Assembly (NCBI GenBank): GCA_022829145.1
Contig: CM040744.1
Span: 8,777,001-8,841,000, forward strand
Reading direction: 5' to 3'
Origin: Albula goreensis
Lineage: Eukaryota; Chordata; Actinopteri; Albuliformes; Albulidae
Length of the DNA: 64,000 bases
Part shown: positions 63,510 to 64,000 of the stretch, one piece after another
How positions within the stretch are numbered: position 1 is the first letter of the stretch
Layout: each line of letters opens with the position of its first letter
Translations under genes and position numbers: made by a program
The notes under the pieces: generated by a model
Seen by the model: the letters and a program-made list of their open reading frames with translations, nothing else
Told to the model about the DNA's origin: nothing
Databases searched by the model: none

Positions 63510-63700
63510 GGGGTGATGGAGTGAGAGTACATGTGCACAGTGCAGCTGTGTCCCATGGCAGGGGTTCGAACACCATGCCATTATCAGGTATTGCTGTGGA
63601 TCCACACTGGCAAGGCTACAATTGGCTCAGCCTTGCTGGGTAAAAATAGGGGATAAACCAGCTACAATCCATAGTGTCATCCTAATTTAGCAGCCTCTCC
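63510..63700 (+). mobile_element. tRNA-derived SINE, copy B
   Basis: The head has GGGGTTCGAACACC, a good RNA polymerase III B box, and an upstream GTGATGGAGTGAGAG region in the A-box position. The body shares CCACACTGGCAAGGCTACA, TGGCTCAGCCTTGCTGG and AAAAATAGGGGATAA with copy A at 24455. It lies in the same orientation. It is a diverged SINE copy, not a working tRNA gene, because no cloverleaf can be closed. Confidence 0.72.
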
Positions 63701-64000
63701 TGGCCTGTTGGTGAAACTATCATATGTTGACTTTATGCTCTTCCAACAAAATAAACAACATGTGATTGGTGTCACTTCTTCAGGGACGCACAAAATGAGG
63801 GATCTTCCCAATGTGAACTGGAAGAGTCATGTGTACACCCACCCCCTCCTGAAAAAAACGCACAGTGAGACTGATAACATGGTTCAATTCAGGTGGGCTA
63901 AATGGGGTAAATCAGAAAAAATAATATTAATAATATGAATGAGCTTATACATTAATGACTGAATTTCTTTGCAATTCTGCAGATACGACTTACAAACCTG

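Larger units (their letters stand above)
42635..64000 (-). other. ccser1: Last intron of ccser1 (continues beyond the right edge)
   Basis: The 21.4 kb upstream of the terminal exon contains no second exon I can identify. CCSER1 introns are very long in other vertebrates, so this is expected. Its content is repeats: a GA tract at 49260-49460, minisatellites, a local duplication at 45976/48152, the inverted repeat at 60066-60921, a retroelement tail and SINEs. It also has AT-rich, motif-dense blocks that resemble conserved non-coding DNA (50390-51050, 58600-60000). In 53050-53850, 55150-58600 and 61150-63480 I see no gene and no repeat I can name. Confidence 0.7.

Noticed and set aside
63550-63600. 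Functional tRNA gene at the GGTTCGAA box
   Set aside because: No closed cloverleaf or acceptor stem, and a related degenerate copy at 24455 shows it is a SINE head.

Overview
This is vertebrate, most likely ray-finned (teleost-type) fish, nuclear DNA. It has long AT-rich non-coding stretches, CA/GA microsatellites, tRNA-derived SINE copies, a non-LTR retroelement tail and GT/AG-spliced exons. Nothing is organised like a bacterial operon. Only about 0.6 kb of the 64 kb is coding that I can defend, all on the minus strand. Almost every other open frame is a chance or low-complexity frame.

Layout by rising coordinate, opposite to transcription. (1) 1-21335 is the 5' part of intron 1 of grid2, the delta-2 ionotropic glutamate receptor gene. 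(2) 21336-21423 is the first coding exon of grid2: signal peptide and start of the mature receptor, with a good GTAAGT donor. (3) 21424 to about 22440 is the grid2 5'UTR and a CpG/GA-rich promoter candidate. (4) About 22441-39000 is intergenic, with minisatellites, a SINE, a small inverted-end transposon and GC-rich or homeobox-motif-rich blocks that may be regulatory. (5) About 39001-42130 is the probable 3'UTR of ccser1, and 42131-42634 is its last coding exon. (6) 42635-64000 is the last intron of ccser1, still open at the right edge.

The two genes lie tail-to-head on one strand (ccser1 then grid2), the same order and orientation as CCSER1-GRID2 on human 4q22. This supports both identifications. 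They do not form a pathway; they are neighbours in an old synteny block, and the gap and introns are where long-range regulation would be expected.

The most unusual structure is a nearly perfect inverted repeat in the ccser1 intron. Its arms of about 186 bp (60066-60251 and 60734-60921, about 97% identical) flank a 482-bp spacer, just upstream of a retroelement 3' tail. Other notable items are a 33-34-bp minisatellite of 4 units, an exact 34-bp x 3 minisatellite, a 72-bp tandem repeat open on both strands, a diverged family of mobile-element copies with inverted ends, two related SINEs, a local duplication in the ccser1 intron, and a palindromic motif found in inverted orientation on both sides of the ccser1 terminal exon. 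I see no clear new gene system here.
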